Source: Kiritimatiellota bacterium (GTDB lineage: Bacteria > Verrucomicrobiota > Kiritimatiellia > JAAZAB01). Taken from it: a stretch of DNA of 14,853 nucleotides. Positions 6,988 to 14,623 of the stretch are shown piece after piece. The stretch is taken from positions 1 to 14,853 of the forward strand of contig VSJD01000282.1 in NCBI GenBank assembly GCA_008636095.1, given 5' to 3'. Position numbers and translations under genes: made by a program. Positions within the stretch are counted from its first letter, which is position 1, and each line of letters begins with the position of its first letter. A model generated the notes under the pieces. That model searched no databases, was not told the DNA's origin, and saw only the letters and a list, made by a program, of their open reading frames with translations.

Positions 6988-8005
6988 AACCGAGTTAAGG
7001 GATCGGCTCCTTGATTTGCTATGGCGTCAATGGACCGCACTGGGCGTTTCTGGTCATGGCGGGACATGGGAGGGGGCGGTCATCGATCCCGAAGCCTTGC
7101 TGCTCTTTTCTTGCAGTGTCGCCCGGCACGACGCGCGGCTCTTTGACGCCATGCTGGATTGGATGCGGATCAACGGTCGGTACATCAACGTCCAGCGGGT
7201 CAAACGGATGTTCGTTCAGGAGGGGTTTGCCGGTGAAGCCGTTTTTCAGGCCGTCGCGGCAGTGACTAAGACTCCTACGCACGCGACGAAGTGGGGACGA
7301 AGCACGCAATCTGTCGCCAGTGGGGCATCCAAGTTGGAGCCGTTGTTCTATCTCAAAGACGGCACTCCCATGCCCGTGCTGCGGGAAAAGGACCCTTTGT
7401 TCGCGGCGGCTGGCTTATTGCGCGACCGTTTTGAGCCCCGTGATGTGGCTCAACCGTTCAAGCCACAGCCCAGTGCCAACCTGATTCTCCGTTTGCGTGG
7501 GCTTCTGGGGATCAATGCGCGGTGCGAGATTCTGGCGTTCCTGCTCCTGAACAGTCGCGGTTCCCCCCGGGCCGTCGCGCGTGATTGCTACTATTTCCCG
7601 GCCACGGTCTCCAAAGCGCTTGTCGAGATGAGCGCATCGGGGTACTTGATCTCACGCATGGAAGGGCGGCATAGGTATTACCAACTCGTTCCGGACACGT
7701 GGCGTGAACTCCTGGTCGGCAACGTTCGTCCGTCCTGGGTTACCTGGGCACTCCTGTTCAGGGCTCTCGAACAGATTTGGTTGGTTCTCTGGCATGAGGA
7801 CTTGATGAGTAAATCGGCGCTCGCGCAAGCATCGGCTCTTCGTCGCATCCTCCGGAATTCGGTGGCGGATCGACTTGATCGTAGCGGCCTTTCCTTCTCG
7901 TTCGGGGACGAATCCGCGTACACTGGCGAAACACTCGTCTCCTACTTTGTGGACCGGTTGACCGTCTTGCTGTGCAAGCTGGATGGTAAACCTAGCCGCC
8001 CGTAA
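6962..8005 (+). CDS. Winged-helix protein paired with the nucleotidyltransferase, putative antitoxin/regulator
   Basis: 347 aa, starting inside the end of the nucleotidyltransferase gene (26-bp overlap, different frame), with AAGGA about 10 bases before the ATG. Residues about 175-250 look like a winged helix: ...LGINARCEILAFLLL (helix), AVARDCYYFPATVSKALVEMSASGYL (helix-turn-helix), and ISRMEGRHRYYQLV (wing). This is typical of ArsR/MarR-type folds. The N-terminal 170 residues and C-terminal 90 are helical-looking with no motif I recognise. By analogy with AbiEi, the winged-helix antitoxin of AbiE, it may bind its own promoter and neutralise or control the partner. The longer flanks could add a sensing or effector part. 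The winged-helix and pairing calls are well supported; the antitoxin role is inferred. Confidence 0.75.
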   Translation: MKALLSDFRTELRDRLLDLLWRQWTALGVSGHGGTWEGAVIDPEALLLFSCSVARHDARLFDAMLDWMRINGRYINVQRVKRMFVQEGFAGEAVFQAVAAVTKTPTHATKWGRSTQSVASGASKLEPLFYLKDGTPMPVLREKDPLFAAAGLLRDRFEPRDVAQPFKPQPSANLILRLRGLLGINARCEILAFLLLNSRGSPRAVARDCYYFPATVSKALVEMSASGYLISRMEGRHRYYQLVPDTWRELLVGNVRPSWVTWALLFRALEQIWLVLWHEDLMSKSALAQASALRRILRNSVADRLDRSGLSFSFGDESAYTGETLVSYFVDRLTVLLCKLDGKPSRP

Positions 8006-8151
8006 AATGGCGCGTGATCGTCAATCGTGGAGCACACCAGGCCAACTCTCGGCGATCTGCCGACGATCATTCGGCTTGTAGCACGAGCGTGGCGGAGAAT
8101 GCAAAGCTGTACATGCCTCCATGACTTGAGAAATTTCCATATTTGCTGACT

Positions 8152-8167
8152 ATTATTCGCGAATAAT
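8152..8167. repeat. 16-bp perfect palindrome at the end of the aldolase gene
   Basis: ATTATTCGCGAATAAT covers the last codons and stop (TTA on the plus strand at 8153-8155) of the minus-strand aldolase gene. It could form a short hairpin at the 3' end of that message. It may also simply reflect coding sequence (Ile-Ile-Arg-Glu-stop). No T tract follows on either strand. Confidence 0.35.
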
Positions 8168-8947
8168 CCGCAGGGCGTCTTCAATCGATGCTCCCTGATG
8201 AACCAACGCCGTAATGGCGCGGGTCATCTTTACGGGGGAGGCATGGCCGAACGCATTGCGCCCCACGGCAACCCCGCTGCCGCCACTATCCATGGCATCC
8301 TTGATGATCTTGAACAACGCGGCCTCATCAGACATCTTTTCACCGCCGGCAATAACCACTGGGATTGGACATCCGGAAATCACTTTTTCGAATGACTTGG
8401 CGGATCCGGGATACGTTACCTTGACAATATCCGCTCCTAGTTCGGCCGCGATACGGGCGGCGTGGCGAACGCCTTCCGGGTCGGACTCGGATTTTATTTT
8501 TTTTCCGCGGGTATACATCATCGCCAACAACGGCATTCCCCACTCCATACACTTGACCGACACGGCCCCGAAGTCGCTCAGCATTTTTGCCTCGTTGTCA
8601 GCGCCAATATTGATATGCACGCTCACGCAGTCGGCTCCAAAACGGAGGGCGTTTTCAACCGTGTTAACCAACACCTTGGCATTCGGGTCTGGGCTCCAGA
8701 CCGTACTGCCCGACAGGTGCAGAATCAAACCGATATCATGTCCATAGCGGCGGTGGCCGTGCAACGGCAACCCGATATGGCCTAATACCGCGTTGGCGCC
8801 GCCTTCCGCCACGGCATTAACCATATCCCGCATATTTTCGATTCCCGCGATCGGCCCGACCGTTACGCCATGGTCCATGGGCACAATGACGGTCTTCCTA
8901 GTTTGACGATCAATGATACGTTCAAGGCGAATGTTTTTACCAATCAT
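8153..8947 (-). CDS. 2-amino-3,7-dideoxy-D-threo-hept-6-ulosonate synthase / class I aldolase
   Basis: 264 aa, full length for the DhnA/ADH-synthase aldolase family. Ribosome binding site AAGGAGGAAG lies just before the ATG (complement of 8948-8965). The N-terminus (GKNIRLERI..R.T.KTVIVPMDHGV.VGPI) closely follows the archaeal MJ0400-type ADH synthase. Family catalytic residues are all present: Asp25 (DHG), Tyr145 (MMYTRGK) and the Schiff-base Lys176 (DIVKVTYPG), plus the C-terminal phosphate-binding GVAVGRN. ADH synthases condense a C6 ketose phosphate with aspartate semialdehyde in an alternative entry to 3-dehydroquinate; close paralogues are class I fructose-bisphosphate aldolases, so the substrate is not settled by sequence. 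It stands alone, is divergent from the signalling operon and converges on the winged-helix gene. No other aromatic pathway gene is in view. Confidence 0.88.
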   Translation of the reverse strand: MIGKNIRLERIIDRQTRKTVIVPMDHGVTVGPIAGIENMRDMVNAVAEGGANAVLGHIGLPLHGHRRYGHDIGLILHLSGSTVWSPDPNAKVLVNTVENALRFGADCVSVHINIGADNEAKMLSDFGAVSVKCMEWGMPLLAMMYTRGKKIKSESDPEGVRHAARIAAELGADIVKVTYPGSAKSFEKVISGCPIPVVIAGGEKMSDEAALFKIIKDAMDSGGSGVAVGRNAFGHASPVKMTRAITALVHQGASIEDALRIIRE

Positions 8948-9203
8948 TTTGCTTCCTCCTTATAGCTTTGGAAAAATAACCCTCACATGAAGAAACATGC
9001 CATCTCTGAATCTCGCTCCCGCTTTCTGAGCCAGATAGAAAGTTAGCCTGAATGCGATCATAGATCATGAGTCATTGCTTGTCCATTTCCAACGGATGAT
9101 TACTCACGGAAAACACGGAAGCCATGCGTTCGTTCACCTTCGAGTAAATGTTCGTTCGTAACAAATGTTTGCTTTTTTCCATTGCCATCTTATGATCTCA
9201 GGC

Positions 9204-10295
9204 ATGGATGCAACTGTTAATAATCAGGGCAGTCCTTTTGATGATTTGATTGATAACGTGATTATAGCGTCCCCCGAGGGCCTGATCACCGAAATTAATC
9301 CGGCGGCGCTTAATCTTTTAGGTTATGGCCGTAAAGAAGAGCTGCTGGGCCGGTCGATGTGCAAGGTGTGCAAGGATTTCTCTCTCGAGAAAATAACGGC
9401 TAACCTCCCTTTGGAGAATTGTGAGATGATCTATTTGGGCCGCCGGGAAAAAGAAATTCCCGTGCATGTCAATATTACGGCGCGCCGCGACCATCAGACC
9501 GCTCTCAATAGCATTATTTTCAGTGCCAGGGATATGAGTAAGACAAGGACCTTGATTTTTGAACTCACTCAGTCCCGGGAAAAACTCGAAAGTTCCTATG
9601 CCGACCTGCGTGCCAGCAAGGACGAGGTGGTTCGCTCCGAGAAGTTAGCCTTTACCGGCCGGATTGCCGCCAGTATCGCCCACGAAATCAGAAATCCCCT
9701 GACTAATGTGATCATGGGTATTCATCAGTGTGCCAAGGCCTTTAAAGCGGACGACCCCAGGGCGAAACATGTTGAGATTGTTTTGCGAAATGTCGAAAGG
9801 ATTAATTATTTAATCACCGAACTGTTAAATTGCGCGCGGCCGCCCAAGCTTGATATGCGCGCCCATGATATCCATAAACTCCTGGAAAATGTTTTAGCGG
9901 CCACCAAGACTAAAATTGCGTCACAGAAAATACAAGTAGTCAAAAGCTTTGCCTCCAAATCGGCCGTCCTAAGTCTAGATAAAGAACAGATGGAACGCGC
10001 CTTCCTGAACATAGTCATCAATGCTGTTGAAGCGATGCCCAAGGCCGGCCAATTGACGATTATGACGGCGCGGGATGAAAATGTTTTTGTGGTGAAGATT
10101 CAGGATACGGGCAAAGGCATTCCGGATGGCGATATTATCCGGATATTTGACCCCTTTTTCAGCTCCAAGCAGGGCGGTGTGGGGCTTGGCTTGACGATCT
10201 GCTATGGGGTCATCGTCAGCCACCACGGCACCATCGAGGTCGAAAGCAAGTTGAAGGCAGGGACGACATTTACCGTTTCTCTGCCCGTTAGATAA
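9204..10295 (+). CDS. Cytosolic PAS-containing histidine kinase (NtrB/AtoS-like)
   Basis: 363 aa from ATG 9204; in-frame ATGs at 9192 and 9165 are alternatives, none with a strong ribosome binding site (TCAGG before 9204 is the best). A PAS domain occupies about residues 10-110 (DNVIIASPEGLITEINPAALNLLGYGRKEELLG) and contains a CxxC (MCKVCKD) that could respond to redox or metal, a guess. The kinase core follows: H-box IAASIAHEIRNPL with His160, N-box AFLNIVINAVEAMP with Asn273, G1 DTGKGIP (Asp301), F-box FDPFFSSK and G2 GVGLGL. No membrane segment, so the signal is intracellular. It autophosphorylates on His and should feed the REC proteins encoded next. It heads a signalling operon: 15 bp to the next gene. 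Confidence 0.9.
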   Translation: MDATVNNQGSPFDDLIDNVIIASPEGLITEINPAALNLLGYGRKEELLGRSMCKVCKDFSLEKITANLPLENCEMIYLGRREKEIPVHVNITARRDHQTALNSIIFSARDMSKTRTLIFELTQSREKLESSYADLRASKDEVVRSEKLAFTGRIAASIAHEIRNPLTNVIMGIHQCAKAFKADDPRAKHVEIVLRNVERINYLITELLNCARPPKLDMRAHDIHKLLENVLAATKTKIASQKIQVVKSFASKSAVLSLDKEQMERAFLNIVINAVEAMPKAGQLTIMTARDENVFVVKIQDTGKGIPDGDIIRIFDPFFSSKQGGVGLGLTICYGVIVSHHGTIEVESKLKAGTTFTVSLPVR

Positions 10296-10310
10296 TCCCG
10301 GGAGGCGCTT

Positions 10311-10949
10311 ATGGGAGAAATAAAATGGGATATCAGAAGAGGGGCGCAAATATATCGGGTGATTTATAATTCCCGATTAAAAAACTGGATTTCCACGGGC
10401 AAGATCAAACGCGGCGAGACCATGGTCTGGCGCAGTGGTTTTTCAGGTTGGCGCAAACCCGAAGAACTCCCGGAACTGGCACCGTTCTTTGAGTCCTGGG
10501 AAAAGCACTCCTTATCTGGTGAAGATGGAGGAATAGAGCCGATAAAGTTGAAAGAGCAGGTCGTTCCGCAACAGAAGCAGATCAGGAATATTTTGATCAT
10601 AGATGACGAGAAGGATCTGTGTTTGCTTTTATCCGATGCCTTAAACGCGAAGGGGTATCATGTGGCGACGGCCAATACCAAGAGAGAAGGCATGATCTGT
10701 CTAAAAAAGGCTTCGCCTGACTTGGTGTTTTTAGATTTGAAACTGCCAGATGGCAATGGCATAAACATCCTTTCTGCGATAAGACGGCTATGTCCGGAAA
10801 CCATCGCGATCATCATTTCAGCCTATGGCGGCGAGGAAAGTAGAAAAAAGGCCATGAAGAATGGCGCCCGCGGTTTTATTGACAAGCCTTTTACCGAGAG
10901 TGATATTTTAAAGCGCATAATGCTCTTTCGTAAGGGTAAAATGGTGTAA
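10311..10949 (+). CDS. Response regulator with N-terminal GYF_2-like domain and C-terminal REC
   Basis: 212 aa, with GGGAGG before the ATG. Residues 1-65 (WDIRRG...LKNWISTGKIKRGETMVWRSGFSGWRKPEELPEL) match the GYF_2/DUF4339 pattern of conserved Trp and Gly; this domain is thought to bind proline-rich peptides or partner proteins. Residues 92-210 form a receiver: Asp98/Asp99, phosphoacceptor Asp142 (FLDLKLPD), Ser170 and Lys192 (DKPF). There is no DNA-binding output, so the GYF_2-like part is probably the output or tether, signalling through protein contact. It sits between its likely kinase and a REC-only protein, with 4 bp to the latter. The combination is unusual; the REC call is certain, the GYF_2 call is by pattern. 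Confidence 0.88.
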   Translation: MGEIKWDIRRGAQIYRVIYNSRLKNWISTGKIKRGETMVWRSGFSGWRKPEELPELAPFFESWEKHSLSGEDGGIEPIKLKEQVVPQQKQIRNILIIDDEKDLCLLLSDALNAKGYHVATANTKREGMICLKKASPDLVFLDLKLPDGNGINILSAIRRLCPETIAIIISAYGGEESRKKAMKNGARGFIDKPFTESDILKRIMLFRKGKMV

Positions 10950-10953
10950 TATC

Positions 10954-11364
10954 ATGAAAATAATAACCGCAAAGAAATCGAAAAAATCGATTAAGGATGG
11001 CGCAAACCAAATCGCGATATTGATCGTGGAAGATGATCAGGATTTACGCGAATCGTTGGCCACTGCCCTGCGTGATGAGGGCTATCATGTGATCTGGGCC
11101 CAGGACGCCGATGAAGCGATCGTAAGCGTCAAAGCGCATAAGGTGAATATTGTTTTCATGGATATATGCCTGCCTGATATGAACGGGGTGGAAGTTTATA
11201 AGGCCATCAAGAAGATACAGCCGACAGCAACAACGGTTATGATGACCGGCTTTTTTGTCCAGGATTTGGTGAATGCAGCCATCAGTGCGGGAGCTTATGA
11301 TATCCTCTATAAGCCGTTTACCATGGATGACATTTTGAAAATGATTAAGAAAATCACCAGTTGA
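10954..11364 (+). CDS. Stand-alone REC response regulator (CheY/Spo0F-like)
   Basis: 136 aa: a 20-residue lysine-rich lead followed by one receiver domain. Conserved residues are Glu26, Asp27 and Asp28, phosphoacceptor Asp70 (FMDICLPD), Thr98 (MMTGFF) and Lys120 (YKPFT). With no output domain it must act by protein contact, either as a phosphate sink or as a relay step between the two kinases of the operon. Its stop TGA overlaps the TTG that may start the next gene. Confidence 0.9.
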   Translation: MKIITAKKSKKSIKDGANQIAILIVEDDQDLRESLATALRDEGYHVIWAQDADEAIVSVKAHKVNIVFMDICLPDMNGVEVYKAIKKIQPTATTVMMTGFFVQDLVNAAISAGAYDILYKPFTMDDILKMIKKITS

Positions 11365-12812
11365 AAAACATTATTGCAATGCCAAATGACCAAAAAATTC
11401 CTTTGCGGGTTCTGATCCTGGAAGACCGGGCCGAGGACGCCGAACTGCTCATGCACGAGCTCCGCAAGGCGGGGTTCAAGGTGGACGCGCGACGCGTGGA
11501 TGATGAAGCCGGGTTTCAGGCGCGCTTGGACGCGGATGTGGATGTCATCCTGGCTGATTATGCCCTGCCGGGATATAATGCGCTCAATGCGCTCGCCTCT
11601 CTTCAGAAAAGCGGACTGGATATCCCGTTCATTATTGTCACCGGCGCCCTCAGCGATGAAGATGCGGCGGCCTGCATTAAGCGTGGGGCGGACGACTATC
11701 TGCGCAAGGATCGGGTGGCGCGACTAGGTCATGCGGTAGCCACTGCCCTTGATCAAAGACACCTGCGTGCAGAGCATAGAGCGGCGGAGCAGGCCTTGCG
11801 CGCGAACGAGCAGAAATACCGCCTGCTTTTCAACAAGATCCGCGATCCGGTCTTTGTGGTGGAAGTATCGGCCGATGGCCGTTTTGGGTGTATGTTAGAG
11901 GCCAATGATACGGCCTGCCTGCGATTGGGCTATTCGCGCGAAGCCTTGCTGAAACTAACGCTGCGGGATATTGCCGCTCCCGAATGGGCGCGCATCTTTA
12001 AATTGGTCGCGGAAAAAATTATGACCGACGATAGCCTGTCATTCGACACGGAACTATTGGCGAAGAACGGTGAAAGAATTCCCGTAGACATGTTCCTAAA
12101 TCGGATTGATCTGAAGGTGAAGACGGCGGTTCTGGCCATTGCGCGGGACGTATCCGAGCTGCGCAAAATGGAACAGCAAAAGTACCAGATCTATGAAATG
12201 GAAAAAAAGATGCTGGGCATGGAGCTCCATGACAGTGTCGGCCAATACATCACGGTGATTGCGTTAAAAAGCAAGGTCTTGGAAAACCGGCTGAAGGCGT
12301 TGAAGCTCAGGGAAGCCGACGCAGCCGAAGAACTTACCCGATTGATCAGCCAGACCAGCGTTATCGTCCGCAACACGGCCAAGACGCTGTTCCCCGTGGA
12401 TCTGGAAAAACGCGGCCTGGAAGCGGCCTTGCGGACTCTGCTGGTGTTCATGAAAACGCAGTTCAAAGCCAGTTGCAAACTTGATTATCAATTACCGGAC
12501 GATGCGGTTAATATTTTGGCGGCGACGAATCTCTATCGCATTGTTCAGGAGACCATGAATAACGCCGCCAAACATAATCAAGCCCGAAATTTCAATATCC
12601 GCCTGCTCTGCGAGCAGGACCGAATTGTGCTGACGGTCTGTGACGACGGCCGGCCTCCGTCCGCCTCGACCGAGAATCCGGAGGGGCTCGGGCGTGACAT
12701 TATGGAATATCGCTCCAAGCTTTTGAAGGCATCCATGACGCATCAAACCGCCAAGGCCGGTGGCAACGAAATGATTTTGTCCTTTCCCCAGCATTCGGTT
12801 CTGACAGACTGA
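11361..12812 (+). CDS. REC-PAS-HisKA_3 hybrid histidine kinase (NarX/UhpB-like transmitter)
   Basis: 483 aa from TTG 11361 (4-bp overlap with the previous stop); ATG 11379 is an equally possible start. Domains in order: an N-terminal receiver (Glu21/Asp22, phosphoacceptor Asp66 in LADYALPG, Thr94, Lys116), a PAS domain (about 150-268), a short coiled linker, HisKA_3 dimerisation/phosphotransfer with His290 (MELHDSVGQ), and a HATPase_c with N-box ETMNNAAKH (Asn400/401) and G1 CDDG. The tail GLGRDIMEYRSKLL is the form of G2 used by NarX-type kinases. HisKA_3 kinases nearly always phosphorylate NarL/FixJ regulators, and one is encoded next. The N-terminal REC places this kinase under control of the upstream kinase, suggesting a two-tier relay. 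The residues between G1 and G2 are diverged (RPPSASTENPEG). Confidence 0.9.
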   Translation: MKNIIAMPNDQKIPLRVLILEDRAEDAELLMHELRKAGFKVDARRVDDEAGFQARLDADVDVILADYALPGYNALNALASLQKSGLDIPFIIVTGALSDEDAAACIKRGADDYLRKDRVARLGHAVATALDQRHLRAEHRAAEQALRANEQKYRLLFNKIRDPVFVVEVSADGRFGCMLEANDTACLRLGYSREALLKLTLRDIAAPEWARIFKLVAEKIMTDDSLSFDTELLAKNGERIPVDMFLNRIDLKVKTAVLAIARDVSELRKMEQQKYQIYEMEKKMLGMELHDSVGQYITVIALKSKVLENRLKALKLREADAAEELTRLISQTSVIVRNTAKTLFPVDLEKRGLEAALRTLLVFMKTQFKASCKLDYQLPDDAVNILAATNLYRIVQETMNNAAKHNQARNFNIRLLCEQDRIVLTVCDDGRPPSASTENPEGLGRDIMEYRSKLLKASMTHQTAKAGGNEMILSFPQHSVLTD

Positions 12813-12838
12813 GCGAATGCATGGGAAATTTAGTGGTT

Positions 12839-12916
12839 TGTCATTCCGAGCGTAGCGAGGAATCTCGTGTAGGTTCTATACCACCGAGGAGATCCTTCTC
12901 TCCGCTCAGGATGACA
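12839..12916. repeat. MITE/REP-like imperfect palindrome
   Basis: Left end TGTCATTCCGAGCGTAGCGA and the reverse complement of the right end (TGTCATCCTGAGCGGAGAGA) match over about 27 bp with a few mismatches, around a short centre. This is the widespread 'GTCATTCCGAGCG...' palindrome seen scattered in many bacterial genomes (recalled knowledge). It occupies most of the gap between the NarX-like kinase and its likely partner regulator, and the transcript would form a long hairpin. Confidence 0.85.
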
Positions 12917-12962
12917 GAATATTTTCCCTGCTTCGGGGCCTCATTGAATGTAGGAGTGTTAT

Positions 12963-13733
12963 ATGAAACGCAAAAAAAACTCCAAAGCAATTGCCGCCCG
13001 CCACGTCAAACCGATGCCCCGCAAACCGGTGCCCGATAAGACGACCCAGCCGGCGTCGGCGAGGTCGTCTTCCGGCAAGCATAGCATTTTCATCGTGGAT
13101 GATCACCCCTTAGTTTGCGAGGCGATTGCCGGGCTTATCAACCAACAGAAAGATTTGGCCGTGTGCGGGACCGCCGGCGAGTATCGCGCCGCCATGCAGG
13201 CTATTGATGCGGCGCGGCCGGAAATAGTGGTCGTGGATATTTCGCTGGGCGGCAAGAGTGGCATTGACCTGATCAAGGATTTGTGTGTTATACATCCCAA
13301 AATGTTAGCGATCGTGTTTTCCATGCATGACGAATCGCTTTACGCCGCGCGCGCACTTCAGGCCGGGGCCCGGGGCTATATCATGAAATCGGAGTCGCCG
13401 GAGAAAATTGTCGAGGGCATCCGCCAGATGCTGGTCGGAAAAATTGTGCTCAGCGAGCCGATGCGCGAGCATCTCATGACCCAGTTGGTCGGCGGTAAGG
13501 CCACAACCGCCATTGCCTCGCCCTTGGAGTCGCTTTCTGATCGCGAGTTAACGGTCTTTGAATTGATCGGGCAGGGCTTAGGTTCCAGCCAGATTGCCAA
13601 GAAAATCAGCCTGAGCATTCATACCGTGCAGTCGTACCGCGAGCGCATCAAGGAGAAGTTGAACCTGCGCCATGCCACCGAGCTGATCCAGCATGCCGTC
13701 CAGTGGATCCAGAGTGGCAAAAGACTGAAATGA
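12963..13733 (+). CDS. NarL/FixJ-family DNA-binding response regulator (REC-LuxR HTH)
   Basis: 256 aa, with ribosome binding site TAGGAG 8 bases before the ATG. A basic, Pro/Ala-rich 38-residue lead is unusual for the family. It is followed by a receiver (Asp46/Asp47, phosphoacceptor Asp92 in VVDISLGG, Ser120, Lys142) and a LuxR-type helix-turn-helix (about 188-245: LSDRELTVFELIGQGLGSSQIAKKISLSIHTVQSYRERIKEKL). Phosphorylation, most likely by the HisKA_3 kinase upstream, should drive DNA binding and transcription control. It is the only DNA-binding output of the signalling cluster. The next recognisable downstream locus is gas vesicle gvpA, a plausible target by position only. Confidence 0.92.
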   Translation: MKRKKNSKAIAARHVKPMPRKPVPDKTTQPASARSSSGKHSIFIVDDHPLVCEAIAGLINQQKDLAVCGTAGEYRAAMQAIDAARPEIVVVDISLGGKSGIDLIKDLCVIHPKMLAIVFSMHDESLYAARALQAGARGYIMKSESPEKIVEGIRQMLVGKIVLSEPMREHLMTQLVGGKATTAIASPLESLSDRELTVFELIGQGLGSSQIAKKISLSIHTVQSYRERIKEKLNLRHATELIQHAVQWIQSGKRLK

Positions 13734-13904
13734 AGATTTTCCTAATCCGTTATCGGTCCCAACATCATTACACTGGCGGCCGGCAACTTCTAATCTCTCA
13801 CATCTGACCTTCCGTCGTCCGTCATCGGTCATCTGTCCTCCCTCTTCTCCAGTCTGGCGCGTGCCAGGGCGTAGCCCTCTTGCCGTCGCGAAGCACTATG
13901 GTGG

Positions 13905-14021
13905 AGCGCGGTGGGCGAAGCCTGGTCCTTCCTCTGTGGTAATTCCGCTTACACCAGAATCAGGGTTCTACCGATTGCTGTTTTTTCGCTTTTCCCCGAC
14001 ACTTGGCCCTATTAAGAAACG
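13905..14021 (+). repeat. Dispersed repeat, copy 1
   Basis: Aligns with 14624-14737 in the same orientation. Shared landmarks in order: cGGTGGGC, CCTTCCT, TACACC, an identical 22-bp core at 13957-13978, TTTTT, GCTTT, TCCCC and AAGAAA. The two copies flank the lytic transglycosylase gene. Confidence 0.8.
13955..13986 (+). terminator. Terminator-like hairpin of repeat copy 1
   Basis: Stem CAGAATC / GATT-g-CTG (one bulged G) with an inner GGT-tct-ACC stem, followed by six T (13981-13986). Placed about 220 bp after the NarL-type regulator, it could end the signalling operon. Confidence 0.6.
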
Positions 14022-14086
14022 ATTGTGTCTGGAAGGCATGCGCCTCTCAACGCTGTATACGGGTGCCAACAAGGAAGAATAATCCC

Positions 14087-14476
14087 ATGATCGCCGCCCT
14101 CATAGCCGTTATGATGCTGATTGAATCCGGGGGCAATGTTGGCGCCGTTGGCGACGGTGGCCGCGCCCTGGGTTGCCTCCAGATTCGCGCCTGCGTCATC
14201 GCCGATGTCAATAAATACTACGGCGCCACCTATATACACGAGGACGCCCTTGATCTTGCCAAGGCCGCGCGCATTTGCCGCCTATATATAGAGGTGTATG
14301 CGCCGCCCGGCGCCGGACTGGAAACCATGGCGCGCATCTGGAACGGCGGTCCCAACGGCCCCAACAAGGAGTCAACGCGTAAATATTGGCAAAAGGTTGA
14401 AGTAAAATATCGCGAATTAGCCGTGCAAAGGGGGTACGTGGAACGTAGAGCGGATAACGTTAAGCGTCAAAATTAA
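14087..14476 (+). CDS. Small SLT-type lytic transglycosylase-like protein
   Basis: 129 aa from ATG 14087, preceded by AAGGAAGAA; a longer in-frame start at 14003 runs back into the dispersed repeat and is rejected. The catalytic Glu motif is LIESGGN (Glu13), followed by VGDGGRALGCLQI and later MARIWNGGPNG and STRKYWQKV. This is the arrangement of compact phage- and secretion-type soluble lytic transglycosylases that cleave the MurNAc-GlcNAc bond of peptidoglycan. The first 11 residues are hydrophobic but too short and too close to the catalytic site to be a signal peptide, so export would need another route such as a holin or a secretion system. It lies between two repeat copies and upstream of gvpA. 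A phage or mobile origin is likely; a role with gas vesicles is not evident. Confidence 0.85.
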   Translation: MIAALIAVMMLIESGGNVGAVGDGGRALGCLQIRACVIADVNKYYGATYIHEDALDLAKAARICRLYIEVYAPPGAGLETMARIWNGGPNGPNKESTRKYWQKVEVKYRELAVQRGYVERRADNVKRQN

Positions 14477-14623
14477 AACGATTCATGTTCATCGGCGCGG
14501 CCGCCCGTGATGAAGGAGACGCACCTATGTCTTCTGAAACATCGTCTGAAACCAGCAATCAACCATCTAAATTTGATGCCAGTTTCCAATCTTGTCATCC
14601 GTCATCCCGCCTTCGCCCCAGGG

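Larger units (their letters stand above)
13734..14086. other. Intergenic stretch with pyrimidine-rich spacer and dispersed repeat
   Basis: 353 bp without a convincing gene. 13794-13855 is a pyrimidine-rich run of near-repeats (cttccgtcgtccgtcatcgg / tcatctgtcctcc), a type of low-complexity spacer. It is followed by copy 1 of the dispersed repeat with its terminator-like hairpin. A frame from 13861 to 14082 stays open but consists of repeat sequence and lacks a ribosome binding site, so it is not called. Confidence 0.6.

Noticed and set aside
8948..9203. Regulatory sites in the divergent region between aldolase and kinase
   Set aside because: Short repeats such as AAATGTT (9146, 9163) and TGAGT/ACTCA are visible, but no promoter or operator stands out clearly enough to call.
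13861..14082. 73-codon frame just before the transglycosylase
   Set aside because: Almost entirely dispersed repeat sequence with no ribosome binding site. Kept as a repeat, with the conserved frame noted as a finding.
14087..14119. Signal peptide at the start of the transglycosylase
   Set aside because: The hydrophobic stretch is only about 11 residues, lacks a basic N-region and cleavage site, and runs straight into the catalytic Glu motif.
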